NCBI GenBank assembly: GCA_024103135.1 | Contig: JAGFIZ010000106.1 | Coordinates: 1 to 64,000 of the forward strand | Origin: Bradyrhizobiaceae bacterium | Lineage (GTDB): Bacteria; Bacteroidota; Ignavibacteria; Kapaibacteriales; Kapaibacteriaceae | Direction of reading: 5' to 3' | Length of the DNA stretch: 64,000 nucleotides | Shown here: positions 27,046-33,952 of the stretch, piece after piece | Position numbering within the stretch: position 1 is the first letter of the stretch | How the letters are laid out: every line of letters starts with the position of its first letter | The notes under the pieces: generated by a model | What the model was told of the DNA's origin: nothing | Seen by the model: the letters and a program-made list of their open reading frames with translations, nothing else | Databases searched by the model: none | Made by a program: the position numbers and the translations under genes

Positions 27046-28983
27046 ATGCGCAACATCATCACATCAATCATCGCAATTGGCCTTGTCGTATTAACCACGA
27101 CTACGGCTGCACAAGAGAAACTGGCGGACACAACGGAGTACCTCCCCGTTTCGCTCTTTGCAGGTGTATCTGGTGGAGCAGCATTTCACGATGCAGAGTT
27201 TATTCAACTGCCTGGGCTACCCAATTGCTGCGAACCATACACCGGCGCAACCGGCCTGTCTGCCCTCGTCGATGTCGGTGCTGAATACCGCACGGCCATT
27301 CGGCTGTTCACCGATAATCTGCGACTCCGTCTTTCGGTTGGAGCACAGCTCATGCCCACGCATTTCCGACAGAATGAAGTGGTTGGCAACATCATCAACA
27401 ATCAAACGGTGACGGATGGTGTGGTCGAGCATCAGCTAGATCTCTCCTACCTAGGCCTCACGATACAACCTGGCATCATCCTTCCTCTGCCTAGTGTTGA
27501 TGGTCTGCAGTTGATGATAGGGGGCTTGGTAACACTTCCAATAACAACCACCGTAGAGCAACAGCAAGTGCTGGCATCGCCGACGGACCAATCCTACACC
27601 TTCGAGAATGGCGAGCGTTTTCGTGCACGCAATAGTGGTCCGCTTCCTGGTGCCACGTCGCCACTCCTATCGGCAGTCGCAGCACTACGCTACGTCATGC
27701 CCCTGAGCCAGAGCTGGCAACTTGTACCGATGATCAAGTATCAGCAAGCGCTTGGCAGCATCACGAGTGAAACACCATGGAACGTCACCTCTGTCCACGC
27801 TGGCATCGAAGTAGCATGGCAATTGCCCAAACCCGAGCCAGCGATGCCTGAGCCCCCTGCCCCAGAACCCGTGGATACAACGCCAATCACGATCGTACCA
27901 CCGCCTGTTCTTGCAAGCAACGTGAGCATAGTAAGCCGCACGGCAGGAGCAACCGTCAACGGCGATACCATCTTCGCACCTGTCATTACCGAGTGGGTTG
28001 CCGACACCATCCAGTCCATTCTCCCAACATTGTACTTTGAATACAACAGCACCAATCCAGTTGGTGGAGAAGATGCCATTCAGCGGTTTGCACAGGCCGT
28101 CAAACAAAGCATGGTGGACAGTACCGATCAGCGTGAACATGTGGTGATTACTGGCTCGGCCTCGGCAGATGAAGACGCACGTCTAGCACGTGAACGTATC
28201 TCACGTCTGCTGCGCGACGTACCCGTCAACCAGAACCACGTGTCCGTCGTACAACGTAAGGCACCCGAAGCACGGTATCCCGGCTTGGCAGAAGAAGACC
28301 GGTTTGTCCGTGTTGAACTTGGATCAACACGACGGATGCTTCATCGATTTGCAGAGTCGAAGCAAATCATGACCGAGGCAGTGCAACTGGCAGCACTGCA
28401 TACGATAACGTGTGAGGCTGCACCGTGTGTAACGTCGGTGAATGTCGAAGGAGGGCGGACGCCAAAGACCACAACCACCGATGTCGTCATCCCAATTACT
28501 GCCGACATACCAGTTGGCAGTACGGCCGAACAGCCGTCACTTGTAAGTGTGACGTTGCGGACGACAGACTCAACCGGAAACAGCGTTGATGCTGCCGCTG
28601 CAATGGTGCTTCGGCGCACCGTGAAGGAAACCCATCGCAATCGATTGTGGACGGATCCTACGGGCGTAGTCAAGCAACGCGGACTCCTACTGGCCGTGTT
28701 TGACTTTGATCAAACGCAGCCCTCTTCGGTTGACCTACACGTTGTCGACAGCGTACGCATTGCCCTTGCCCACGGACGCAAGGTCACCCTGGTCCCCAGC
28801 ACCGATGAGTTTGGTTCAGACACCTACAACCTTGAGCTTCGAAAGAAGCGCGCAGAGGTTGGTCGCGCACTTATTGGCAAGGCAGCAGCTGACCTACCTG
28901 TTGACCTAACGGCTACAAACCCGACAACACCGCATCCGATGCAGCGAGCCGTAAGCCGCAGTGTCTGGGTTCGAATAGAGTAA
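27046..28983 (+). CDS. Outer-membrane barrel protein with OmpA-like domain
   Basis: The 645-residue protein has a signal peptide (IITSIIAIGLVVLTTTTAAQ), a barrel-like domain (about 30-260; alternating strands with VGAEYRTAIRLF and VAALRYVMPLSQSWQ), a proline-rich linker (PKPEPAMPEPPAPEP), and OmpA-like periplasmic domains. One OmpA-like region has ILPTLYFEYNSTNPVGGEDA and VVITGSASADEDARLARERI, a peptidoglycan-binding fold; a second partial one is near the C-terminus (LELRKKRAEVGRALIG). It likely anchors the outer membrane to peptidoglycan and probably works with the large secreted protein encoded directly upstream. Confidence 0.8.
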   Translation: MRNIITSIIAIGLVVLTTTTAAQEKLADTTEYLPVSLFAGVSGGAAFHDAEFIQLPGLPNCCEPYTGATGLSALVDVGAEYRTAIRLFTDNLRLRLSVGAQLMPTHFRQNEVVGNIINNQTVTDGVVEHQLDLSYLGLTIQPGIILPLPSVDGLQLMIGGLVTLPITTTVEQQQVLASPTDQSYTFENGERFRARNSGPLPGATSPLLSAVAALRYVMPLSQSWQLVPMIKYQQALGSITSETPWNVTSVHAGIEVAWQLPKPEPAMPEPPAPEPVDTTPITIVPPPVLASNVSIVSRTAGATVNGDTIFAPVITEWVADTIQSILPTLYFEYNSTNPVGGEDAIQRFAQAVKQSMVDSTDQREHVVITGSASADEDARLARERISRLLRDVPVNQNHVSVVQRKAPEARYPGLAEEDRFVRVELGSTRRMLHRFAESKQIMTEAVQLAALHTITCEAAPCVTSVNVEGGRTPKTTTTDVVIPITADIPVGSTAEQPSLVSVTLRTTDSTGNSVDAAAAMVLRRTVKETHRNRLWTDPTGVVKQRGLLLAVFDFDQTQPSSVDLHVVDSVRIALAHGRKVTLVPSTDEFGSDTYNLELRKKRAEVGRALIGKAAADLPVDLTATNPTTPHPMQRAVSRSVWVRIE

Positions 28984-29024
28984 AACGCTAACCCAGTTGT
29001 GTTGCATGCCGTCATTACCCCGTC

Positions 29025-29095
29025 GCACACTATTGTGTGCCTGATTGTGTTCGCTGTGCTTGACTGTATTTAACAGTAACGGGACGATAGCGTCC
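29025..29095. terminator. Cluster of small perfect hairpins after the OmpA-like gene
   Basis: Within the 147-bp gap there are three perfect stem-loops: GCACAC-TATT-GTGTGC (29025-29040), ACTGT/ACAGT (29063-29077) and GGACG-ATAG-CGTCC (29082-29095). No long U-tract follows any of them. They may end the upstream transcript or shape the leader of the aminotransferase gene. Confidence 0.45.
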
Positions 29096-29130
29096 GCCGC
29101 GTAAAGTTCAGTGAGTGAGTAATTTTCTTC

Positions 29131-30279
29131 ATGATCACGCGAGCCTTGTTTCCCCTCGACCCCGATGTAGCATTCCTCAACCATGGATCCTTCGGGGCAT
29201 GTCCGCACACCCTTCTTGCCATCCAACACGAATGGCAGATGGTGCTGGAAAGAGAACCCGTTGCCTTCTTTCATGCCCTGCCAGCACGTTTGCAGCAGGC
29301 ACGGAAGGCCTTGGCTGACTTTGTTGATGCCGACCCTACCGATCTTGTGTACGTCACAAACAGCACCTATGGCGCGAACATCATGGCAGCGACCATGGCT
29401 CGCCAGTTAAAGCCGGGCGACAGCGTACTCATCACCGATCACGAGTATGGCGCCTGCGTCCGCGCTTGGAAGAACCACCTTCAGGGGACGGGCATTCACC
29501 TAAAGGTCTGCCACATACCCATGCCAATTCCTGCGCAAGCGGACCTTGAAGACATCATTTGGAAGGAAGTCGACTCAAGCACCAAGGCCATCTTCATCAG
29601 TCATATCACGTCGCCAACCGCATGTCTGATGCCTGTCGGGGGGCTTACCAGTCGTGCTCGTCAAGCTGGGATCATGATGTTGGTAGACGGAGCCCATGCA
29701 CTCGGACATCTCCCGTTATCAGTGCGTGATCTTGGTGTAGACATGTACACCGGCAACTGCCACAAGTGGATGTGTGCACCCAAGGGCAGTGCACTCCTTT
29801 GGGTGAGGCCTGATCTTCAGCCCCATGCATTCCCGGTTATCACCAGCTGGGGAGCAGATGGGTTGAGTGTTGGTGATGGTGCATTTATTGACGAACATGA
29901 ATATACCGGAACGCGAGACCCTAGCCCCTTTCTCACAACACCAGCAACCATTGAGTGGATGAAGGAGCATGATTGGTGGACCACGGTCGACCGTGCTCAT
30001 GCCGTGGTGTGTTACGGCATGGAACGGCTCATGGAGCTGGGACTCAAGCCAATGAGTGCTGATTGGTCCGAGCAAAAACTCCTGATGGGGACGGTGCTGT
30101 TGCCTGAGGAGGTAGACGGACCCGATTTGCAGCGACGATTACTGTCGGCCCACAACATCCAGGTGATCTGCATGCAATGGCTCGACAAGCCACTACTGCG
30201 GTTCAGTGTACACGGCTACACCACCACCGAAGAGGTCCACCAATTACTTACCGCACTTAAGCACGAGCTTATGCTGTAG
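29131..30279 (+). CDS. Class V aminotransferase (isopenicillin-N-epimerase-like)
   Basis: The 382-residue PLP enzyme begins FLNHGSFGACP, the hallmark of isopenicillin-N-epimerase-like and related class V aminotransferases. The PLP-phosphate and ring contacts are visible: Asp186 in LVDGAHALGHLP, and the Schiff-base lysine Lys212 in YTGNCHKWMCAPKGSA. Substrate is not predictable; the family includes epimerases, selenocysteine/cysteine-lyase relatives and aminotransferases of modified amino acids. The gene stands alone and converges on a small reverse-strand gene with which it overlaps by 11 bp. Confidence 0.87.
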   Translation: MITRALFPLDPDVAFLNHGSFGACPHTLLAIQHEWQMVLEREPVAFFHALPARLQQARKALADFVDADPTDLVYVTNSTYGANIMAATMARQLKPGDSVLITDHEYGACVRAWKNHLQGTGIHLKVCHIPMPIPAQADLEDIIWKEVDSSTKAIFISHITSPTACLMPVGGLTSRARQAGIMMLVDGAHALGHLPLSVRDLGVDMYTGNCHKWMCAPKGSALLWVRPDLQPHAFPVITSWGADGLSVGDGAFIDEHEYTGTRDPSPFLTTPATIEWMKEHDWWTTVDRAHAVVCYGMERLMELGLKPMSADWSEQKLLMGTVLLPEEVDGPDLQRRLLSAHNIQVICMQWLDKPLLRFSVHGYTTTEEVHQLLTALKHELML

Positions 30280-30502
30280 GAGTCTGTTCTGCAACGCCTG
30301 CTGGGACGTTCTTTACATCGCGGATTCTTGCGATGAACTGCTCCATAAAAGCCAAGGAGTCGGGGAGGTTCAGACTCATCTGAACACCGCCGTTGATCTC
30401 CAGGTCGACGTATATCTCGTTACTGTGATAGTCATACTCAAGGTTGATGTCGTGGATGTCGCTGAATGGCATTTTGTGTTTGCCGAATTGCAGGATCTTC
30501 AT
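30269..30502 (-). CDS. Small hypothetical protein
   Basis: A 77-residue soluble protein begins MKILQFGKHKMPFSDIHDIN and ends in a short low-complexity tail. It is chosen over a longer frame because AAGG lies about eight bases before ATG 30502, and because the longer frame would run into the repeat element. The middle (YHSNEIYVDLEINGGVQMSL) suggests a small alpha/beta fold. I do not recognise a family. The last 11 bp overlap the convergent aminotransferase gene. Confidence 0.6.
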   Translation of the reverse strand: MKILQFGKHKMPFSDIHDINLEYDYHSNEIYVDLEINGGVQMSLNLPDSLAFMEQFIARIRDVKNVPAGVAEQTPTA

Positions 30503-30552
30503 GTCAGCACCTTGGAAAACGAGAAAAAAATATTTGCTACAATGTAGTGTTT

Positions 30553-30576
30553 TACTCCGTCCCAAACAACCTGTCA
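30553..30576 (-). repeat. Displaced duplicate of the upp 3' terminus (left direct repeat)
   Basis: The segment contains CCCAAACAACCTGTCA and matches 31177-31200 exactly over 24 bp. Read on the reverse strand it encodes the last residues of uracil phosphoribosyltransferase (DRLFGTE and a stop), but it is detached from the gene by about 600 bp. Confidence 0.88.
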
Positions 30577-31170
30577 TCCCGGCGAAAGTGTCGTCATTCC
30601 GGCGCAAGCGGGGACCCAGTGCTCTTCCGCCGTCATCCCCGCGGAAGCGTCGTCATCCCCGCGAAAGCGGGGACCCAGAACGCTTGGTTGCGAACAACGT
30701 TTGATCGTACTGCTCCTTTACCCGTCACCCCCGCGAAAGCGGGGGCCTAGTATGCTCGGTTGCGAACAACGCATGAACGTTCTGCTTCTTCCCCTGGATC
30801 CCTGCTTACGCAGGGAAGACAGTGTTGGTCGTCATCCCCGCGAAAGTGTCGTCATCCCCGCGAACGCGGGGACCCAGCATGTTCAGTTGCGCACAACGCT
30901 TGAGTGTGCTGCTTATTCCCCTGGATCCCTGCTTACGCAGGGAAGACATTATTGGCCGTCATCCCCGCGAAAGCGTCGTCATCCCCGCGAAAGCGGGGAT
31001 CTAGCACTAAAACCTCCGTCATCCCCGCGAAAGCGGGGGCCTAGCACTCCTCTTTCTGGATCCCTGCTTACGCAGGGAAGACAGTATTGGTCGTCATCCC
31101 CGCGGAAGCGGGGACCCAGTACATTTTCGTCATCCCGGCGAACGCCGGGACCTACTTTCGCGGGGGTGAC
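30573..31170. repeat. Family A palindromes: GTCATCCCCGCG-AAAG-CGGGGA type (dRS3-like)
   Basis: Units lie at about 30573-30619, 30632-30678, 30724-30750, 30831-30877, 30958-31004, 31018-31044, 31093-31119 and 31129-31155, with an inverted partial unit at 31156-31170. Single units are 27 bp (ATCCCCGCGAAAGCGGGGAT core). Four are 47-bp composites with an extra half-unit (GTCATCCCCGCGAAAGTGTC) in front. The core matches the ATYCCC-N8-GGGRAT plan of Neisseria dRS3 elements. Confidence 0.85.
30794..31082. repeat. Family B palindromes: CTGGATCCCTGC-TTAC-GCAGGG type
   Basis: Three identical 27-bp copies lie at 30794-30820, 30921-30947 and 31056-31082, each read as CTGGATCCCTGCTTACGCAG followed by GGAAGAC. 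They alternate with family A units, and two are separated from a following family A composite by a shared spacer (AGTGTTGG / ATTATTGG type). Confidence 0.85.
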
Positions 31171-31175
31171 GACCT

Positions 31176-31796
31176 CTACTCCGTCCCAAACAACCTGTCA
31201 CCAGCGTCACCTAAACCAGGGACGATGTAGCCCACATCGTTCAGATGGTCATCCAAAGCACCAACGATCACGTGAGCGCGTGGATGATTACGTTCAATTG
31301 TTGCAAGCCCTTCTGGTGCGGCGATGACGCCTGCAGCGATAATCGCAGTGTGCGGGAGCGCTGTGAGTTTTGTCAGGGTAGTGCTCAGACTGCCACCGGT
31401 GGCAATCATGGGATCCAGGACAATGAAGGTTGTCGAGGCATTGGCACTGGGTAGGTTCGAGTAATACTCTTCGGCAATGAGCGATTCTTCGTTTCGGCGC
31501 AAACCCTCGAAGCCAACCTTTGCCGATGGCATGATGTGCAAGAATGCATCCAGCAAGCCTAGCCCTGCCCGAAGCACGGGAATAAGTACGATCTCGCCTG
31601 ATACAACATGTGCTTTGGTTGTGGTAAGGGGCGTGGTAACGGTACGCTCTTCGTGTGGAAGGTGCTTGCTAACTTCTACGGCAAGGTGCAGACCAATCCT
31701 GTACATGGCCTGCCTGAATTCATTCATGGGTGTGCTAGCAGCACGAATGATGCTTAGCTCATGCTCGATGCCAGTGCCGTGCAAAATGGTATGCAT
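31176..31796 (-). CDS. upp: Uracil phosphoribosyltransferase
   Basis: UPRT salvages uracil by joining it to PRPP to make UMP. The 206-residue protein has the normal length and family blocks: LIPVLRAGLGLLDAF, the PRPP-binding loop VLDPMIATGGSLSTT, and the uracil-binding C-terminus YIVPGLGDAGDRLFGTE. The last 24 bp of the gene are duplicated on the far side of a palindrome element, but the protein itself is complete. Confidence 0.94.
   Translation of the reverse strand: MHTILHGTGIEHELSIIRAASTPMNEFRQAMYRIGLHLAVEVSKHLPHEERTVTTPLTTTKAHVVSGEIVLIPVLRAGLGLLDAFLHIMPSAKVGFEGLRRNEESLIAEEYYSNLPSANASTTFIVLDPMIATGGSLSTTLTKLTALPHTAIIAAGVIAAPEGLATIERNHPRAHVIVGALDDHLNDVGYIVPGLGDAGDRLFGTE
31177..31200 (-). 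repeat. Right direct repeat: genuine 3' end of upp
   Basis: This 24-bp copy is in frame with upp and encodes its conserved C-terminus (GDRLFGTE). It matches 30553-30576 exactly and marks the right boundary of the palindrome element. Confidence 0.88.
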
Positions 31797-31880
31797 GGGC
31801 TTTCGTCCAATTGCCAGTTGTTAGGGTAGGCTACGCTACGTGTTCGGTATGCGGAGAAGAAAAGAGTTCAACTCTCTACG

Positions 31881-32744
31881 TCAGAACGGGAAGTAGTACA
31901 AGATTGTTAACCGTGGGATGGAAAACATGGTGTTAACGTCGGCCTTGTCTTCCGACAACATCGTCGGGTTGTCCTTGTTTGCCCATTGACTATCATCAAC
32001 CTCGTTGAGATAGCGAGTTACAATCCTGTCCATATCCCTACCAAGCAATAGGTTAAAGCGAACGTTGAACATTGGGTAGAACAATCCGATTGGAGTTGGA
32101 ATGTTCATCCCTAGTCCGACACCAAAGTTTATCCCGAACTTGCTTCGAACTATCGTTCCATCGTCGATCGTAGCGAATGTGGCACCAAGCTGTGGCAGGA
32201 AGTTGATTTTCTTGTAGGGGTTCAGGTTGTAGTGCACAACACCTTCTAGTACGGTTGTGGTGATTGGATCAAGACCATAGTCCTTCGCTGGTCCAGTGTT
32301 TTCCGAGTAAAGGAATGTTGCCTCGATAAGAAACTCAGGATTGATACCGTAGGTCAGGGTGGCGCCAGCGGAAAGCAAACCATCAAACGACGAGCTGCGC
32401 TTTGGACCTTCGTCAGTCTTGTAGGTCGTCCACCTGTTAGGGTTATCACCCGATCCAGCCAGCCGCGGATCATACTTCTGCACAAACTGCTGGAACTCGA
32501 TGTTTGTTTGCGAGCCGATCGAAATGCCAAAGCCAAGGGTGCGTGGTTTGATCCACTTTTCGTAAGCGACACTGTCGGCATAATAGTTGTCGAGTGCAAT
32601 CTCCCAATCCCTATCATCTGGGTAGTCTTCGTCGGTAGGGGGCTTGGGTTGCGCAAGTGCCGCAGTAGAAGCAACTAGTAGCATGGCTAGTAGGCCAAAA
32701 AACTTTCTGGTTGTTTGCGTTGTTTGGTCAATGATGTTCTGCAT
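31881..32744 (-). CDS. Nested outer-membrane barrel protein from an internal start
   Basis: An internal ATG at 32744 lies six bases after an AAGGA Shine-Dalgarno-like sequence (32751-32755). Translation from it gives a 287-residue protein with a textbook signal peptide: a short N-region with Arg-Lys (MQNIIDQTTQTTRK), a hydrophobic core (FFGLLAMLLVASTAALA) and likely cleavage before Gln. The mature part is a barrel-type protein with repeated strands (FGISIGSQTNIEF, INFGVGLGMNIPT) and a C-terminal aromatic residue. The core of the signal peptide is the same codons as the last helix of the TatD domain. Confidence 0.7.
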   Translation of the reverse strand: MQNIIDQTTQTTRKFFGLLAMLLVASTAALAQPKPPTDEDYPDDRDWEIALDNYYADSVAYEKWIKPRTLGFGISIGSQTNIEFQQFVQKYDPRLAGSGDNPNRWTTYKTDEGPKRSSSFDGLLSAGATLTYGINPEFLIEATFLYSENTGPAKDYGLDPITTTVLEGVVHYNLNPYKKINFLPQLGATFATIDDGTIVRSKFGINFGVGLGMNIPTPIGLFYPMFNVRFNLLLGRDMDRIVTRYLNEVDDSQWANKDNPTMLSEDKADVNTMFSIPRLTILYYFPF

Positions 32745-33446
32745 GGTGCTTCCTTTGATCTCGGCAATTTTCTGAGCTACAAGTGCAACGTAGGCGGGTT
32801 CATTACGCTTGCCTCGGTGCGGCTCAGGCGTGATATAGGGCGAGTCGGTCTCGATCATGTAACGATTGTCGGGAACGTTCTCTACCACCTGCTGCAAAGT
32901 CGATTTTTTGAAGGTGATATTGCCAGTGAACGAAACGTGGAACTGTGCATCCAGTGCTCGTCGTAGCACGTCCACCGAGCTTGAAAAGCAATGAAGCACT
33001 CCTCGGAGTGTTCCGTCCTGCTCTTCTTCAATGATAGTCAACACATCGTCATCGGCCTCACGGTTGTGGACGATGACGGGTAAATTCTTGCGCTTTGCAA
33101 TACGTAACTGTTCGCGGAAACAATGCTGTTGCACGGACTTCTCGGCAAAGTCGTAGTAGTAGTCCAGTCCTATCTCTCCAATGGCCACAACCTTCACTGC
33201 CGTCGCTCCCTGCTCTACGTGTTCGAGATCATGGTCCGTCACTTCCTGCACGTGATGCGGGTGAATGCCAATGCCTCGATAGAGCATGGGATGACTGTTT
33301 GTAACGGTGATTAGATGATCTCGTCGAGCTGGTTCGATGTCTGGAATGATGATGGCTTGGAGACCACCGTCAATGGCACGCTGCAACATCGCATCCCTAT
33401 CGGCATCAAATGGTTTGGTGTCGATATGAGCATGAGAGTCAATCAT
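31881..33446 (-). CDS. TatD-family metal hydrolase running in frame into an outer-membrane barrel
   Basis: One uninterrupted 521-codon frame encodes two usual proteins. Residues 1 to about 253 are a complete TatD hydrolase (DNase/3'-5' exonuclease family): MIDSHAHID, IGEIGLDYYY, LHCFSSS and ETDSPYITPEPHRG give the metal-ligand set, ending at the family's usual RKFFGL. There is no stop there. The next residues (LAMLLVASTAALAQ) complete a signal-peptide core, followed by a barrel-like domain ending YYFPF, an outer-membrane C-terminus. Either this is a real fusion, or the downstream gene is also made separately from an internal start. It overlaps bcp by 4 bp. Confidence 0.83.
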   Translation of the reverse strand: MIDSHAHIDTKPFDADRDAMLQRAIDGGLQAIIIPDIEPARRDHLITVTNSHPMLYRGIGIHPHHVQEVTDHDLEHVEQGATAVKVVAIGEIGLDYYYDFAEKSVQQHCFREQLRIAKRKNLPVIVHNREADDDVLTIIEEEQDGTLRGVLHCFSSSVDVLRRALDAQFHVSFTGNITFKKSTLQQVVENVPDNRYMIETDSPYITPEPHRGKRNEPAYVALVAQKIAEIKGSTMQNIIDQTTQTTRKFFGLLAMLLVASTAALAQPKPPTDEDYPDDRDWEIALDNYYADSVAYEKWIKPRTLGFGISIGSQTNIEFQQFVQKYDPRLAGSGDNPNRWTTYKTDEGPKRSSSFDGLLSAGATLTYGINPEFLIEATFLYSENTGPAKDYGLDPITTTVLEGVVHYNLNPYKKINFLPQLGATFATIDDGTIVRSKFGINFGVGLGMNIPTPIGLFYPMFNVRFNLLLGRDMDRIVTRYLNEVDDSQWANKDNPTMLSEDKADVNTMFSIPRLTILYYFPF

Positions 33447-33913
33447 CGGCTGAGCACGTCCATTGCTTCACGGATTTGCTTGAGCTGGTGGGCGTGACGG
33501 ACGTTGGACCAGGCTTTGCGAATCCGACCTTGTGGGTCGATGAGGTAGCTGGTACGCACGATGCCCATGTATTCACGACCGTAGAGTTTCTTGAGTTGCC
33601 ATACATCGTACTTCTTGATGATGGCCATCTTGGGGTCGGCAACAAGCGTGTAGTTCAACTGATACTTGTCGACAAATCGGTGGTGACTTTCTACGGTATC
33701 GGGACTTACGCCTATTACGTGAATGCCCATGGACTGAAGTTCCGGCATCGAGTCACGAAACGAGCATGCTTGTGCAGTACATGTAGGTGTATCGTCTTCC
33801 GGGTAGAAATACAGCAACACCCAACGTCCTCGTAAATCCTTCAACGCAAAACGGTTGGAGTTACTGGCAGGAGCCGCGAATAGCGGTGCGACGGTGTTTT
33901 CTTCGAGAGCCAT
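33443..33913 (-). CDS. bcp: Thioredoxin-dependent peroxiredoxin, BCP/PrxQ type
   Basis: This 156-residue peroxiredoxin reduces hydroperoxides with thioredoxin as donor. The peroxidatic Cys45 and the resolving Cys50 are in DDTPTCTAQACSFRD, the five-residue spacing typical of atypical two-Cys BCP enzymes. Family members usually have TPGC; here it is TPTC. The block SYLIDPQGRIRKAW is also typical. It is co-transcribed with the TatD gene (4-bp overlap). Confidence 0.92.
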   Translation of the reverse strand: MALEENTVAPLFAAPASNSNRFALKDLRGRWVLLYFYPEDDTPTCTAQACSFRDSMPELQSMGIHVIGVSPDTVESHHRFVDKYQLNYTLVADPKMAIIKKYDVWQLKKLYGREYMGIVRTSYLIDPQGRIRKAWSNVRHAHQLKQIREAMDVLSR

Positions 33914-33952
33914 GGTGAATCGTTATCGAACAATTACCAACAAAGCTACACG

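Larger units (their letters stand above)
30553..31200. mobile_element. MITE-like palindrome element inserted at the 3' end of upp
   Basis: About 600 bp of tightly packed palindromic units lie between two exact 24-bp direct repeats. The right copy (31177-31200) is the true end of upp, including its stop codon; the left copy (30553-30576) is a displaced duplicate. The element's ends are inverted: GTCATCCCGGCGAAAG on the left and the reverse complement of GTCACCCCCGCGAAAG on the right. There is no transposase or integrase gene inside. Short frames inside only translate the repeats. The structure fits a non-autonomous element whose insertion duplicated, and so preserved, the target gene's end. 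Confidence 0.72.

Noticed and set aside
30573-31170. Possible CRISPR array
   Set aside because: Units are palindromic, of two kinds, variably spaced (a few to about 80 bp) and partly composite, with no constant-length spacers and no cas genes in the window.
30701-31327. Long open frames across the palindrome array (peptides such as SSPRKRRHPRESGD)
   Set aside because: They translate the palindromes in several frames and on one strand only because the repeats lack stops. Such peptides appear in many genomes wherever these repeats occur. No ribosome-binding site, no domain.
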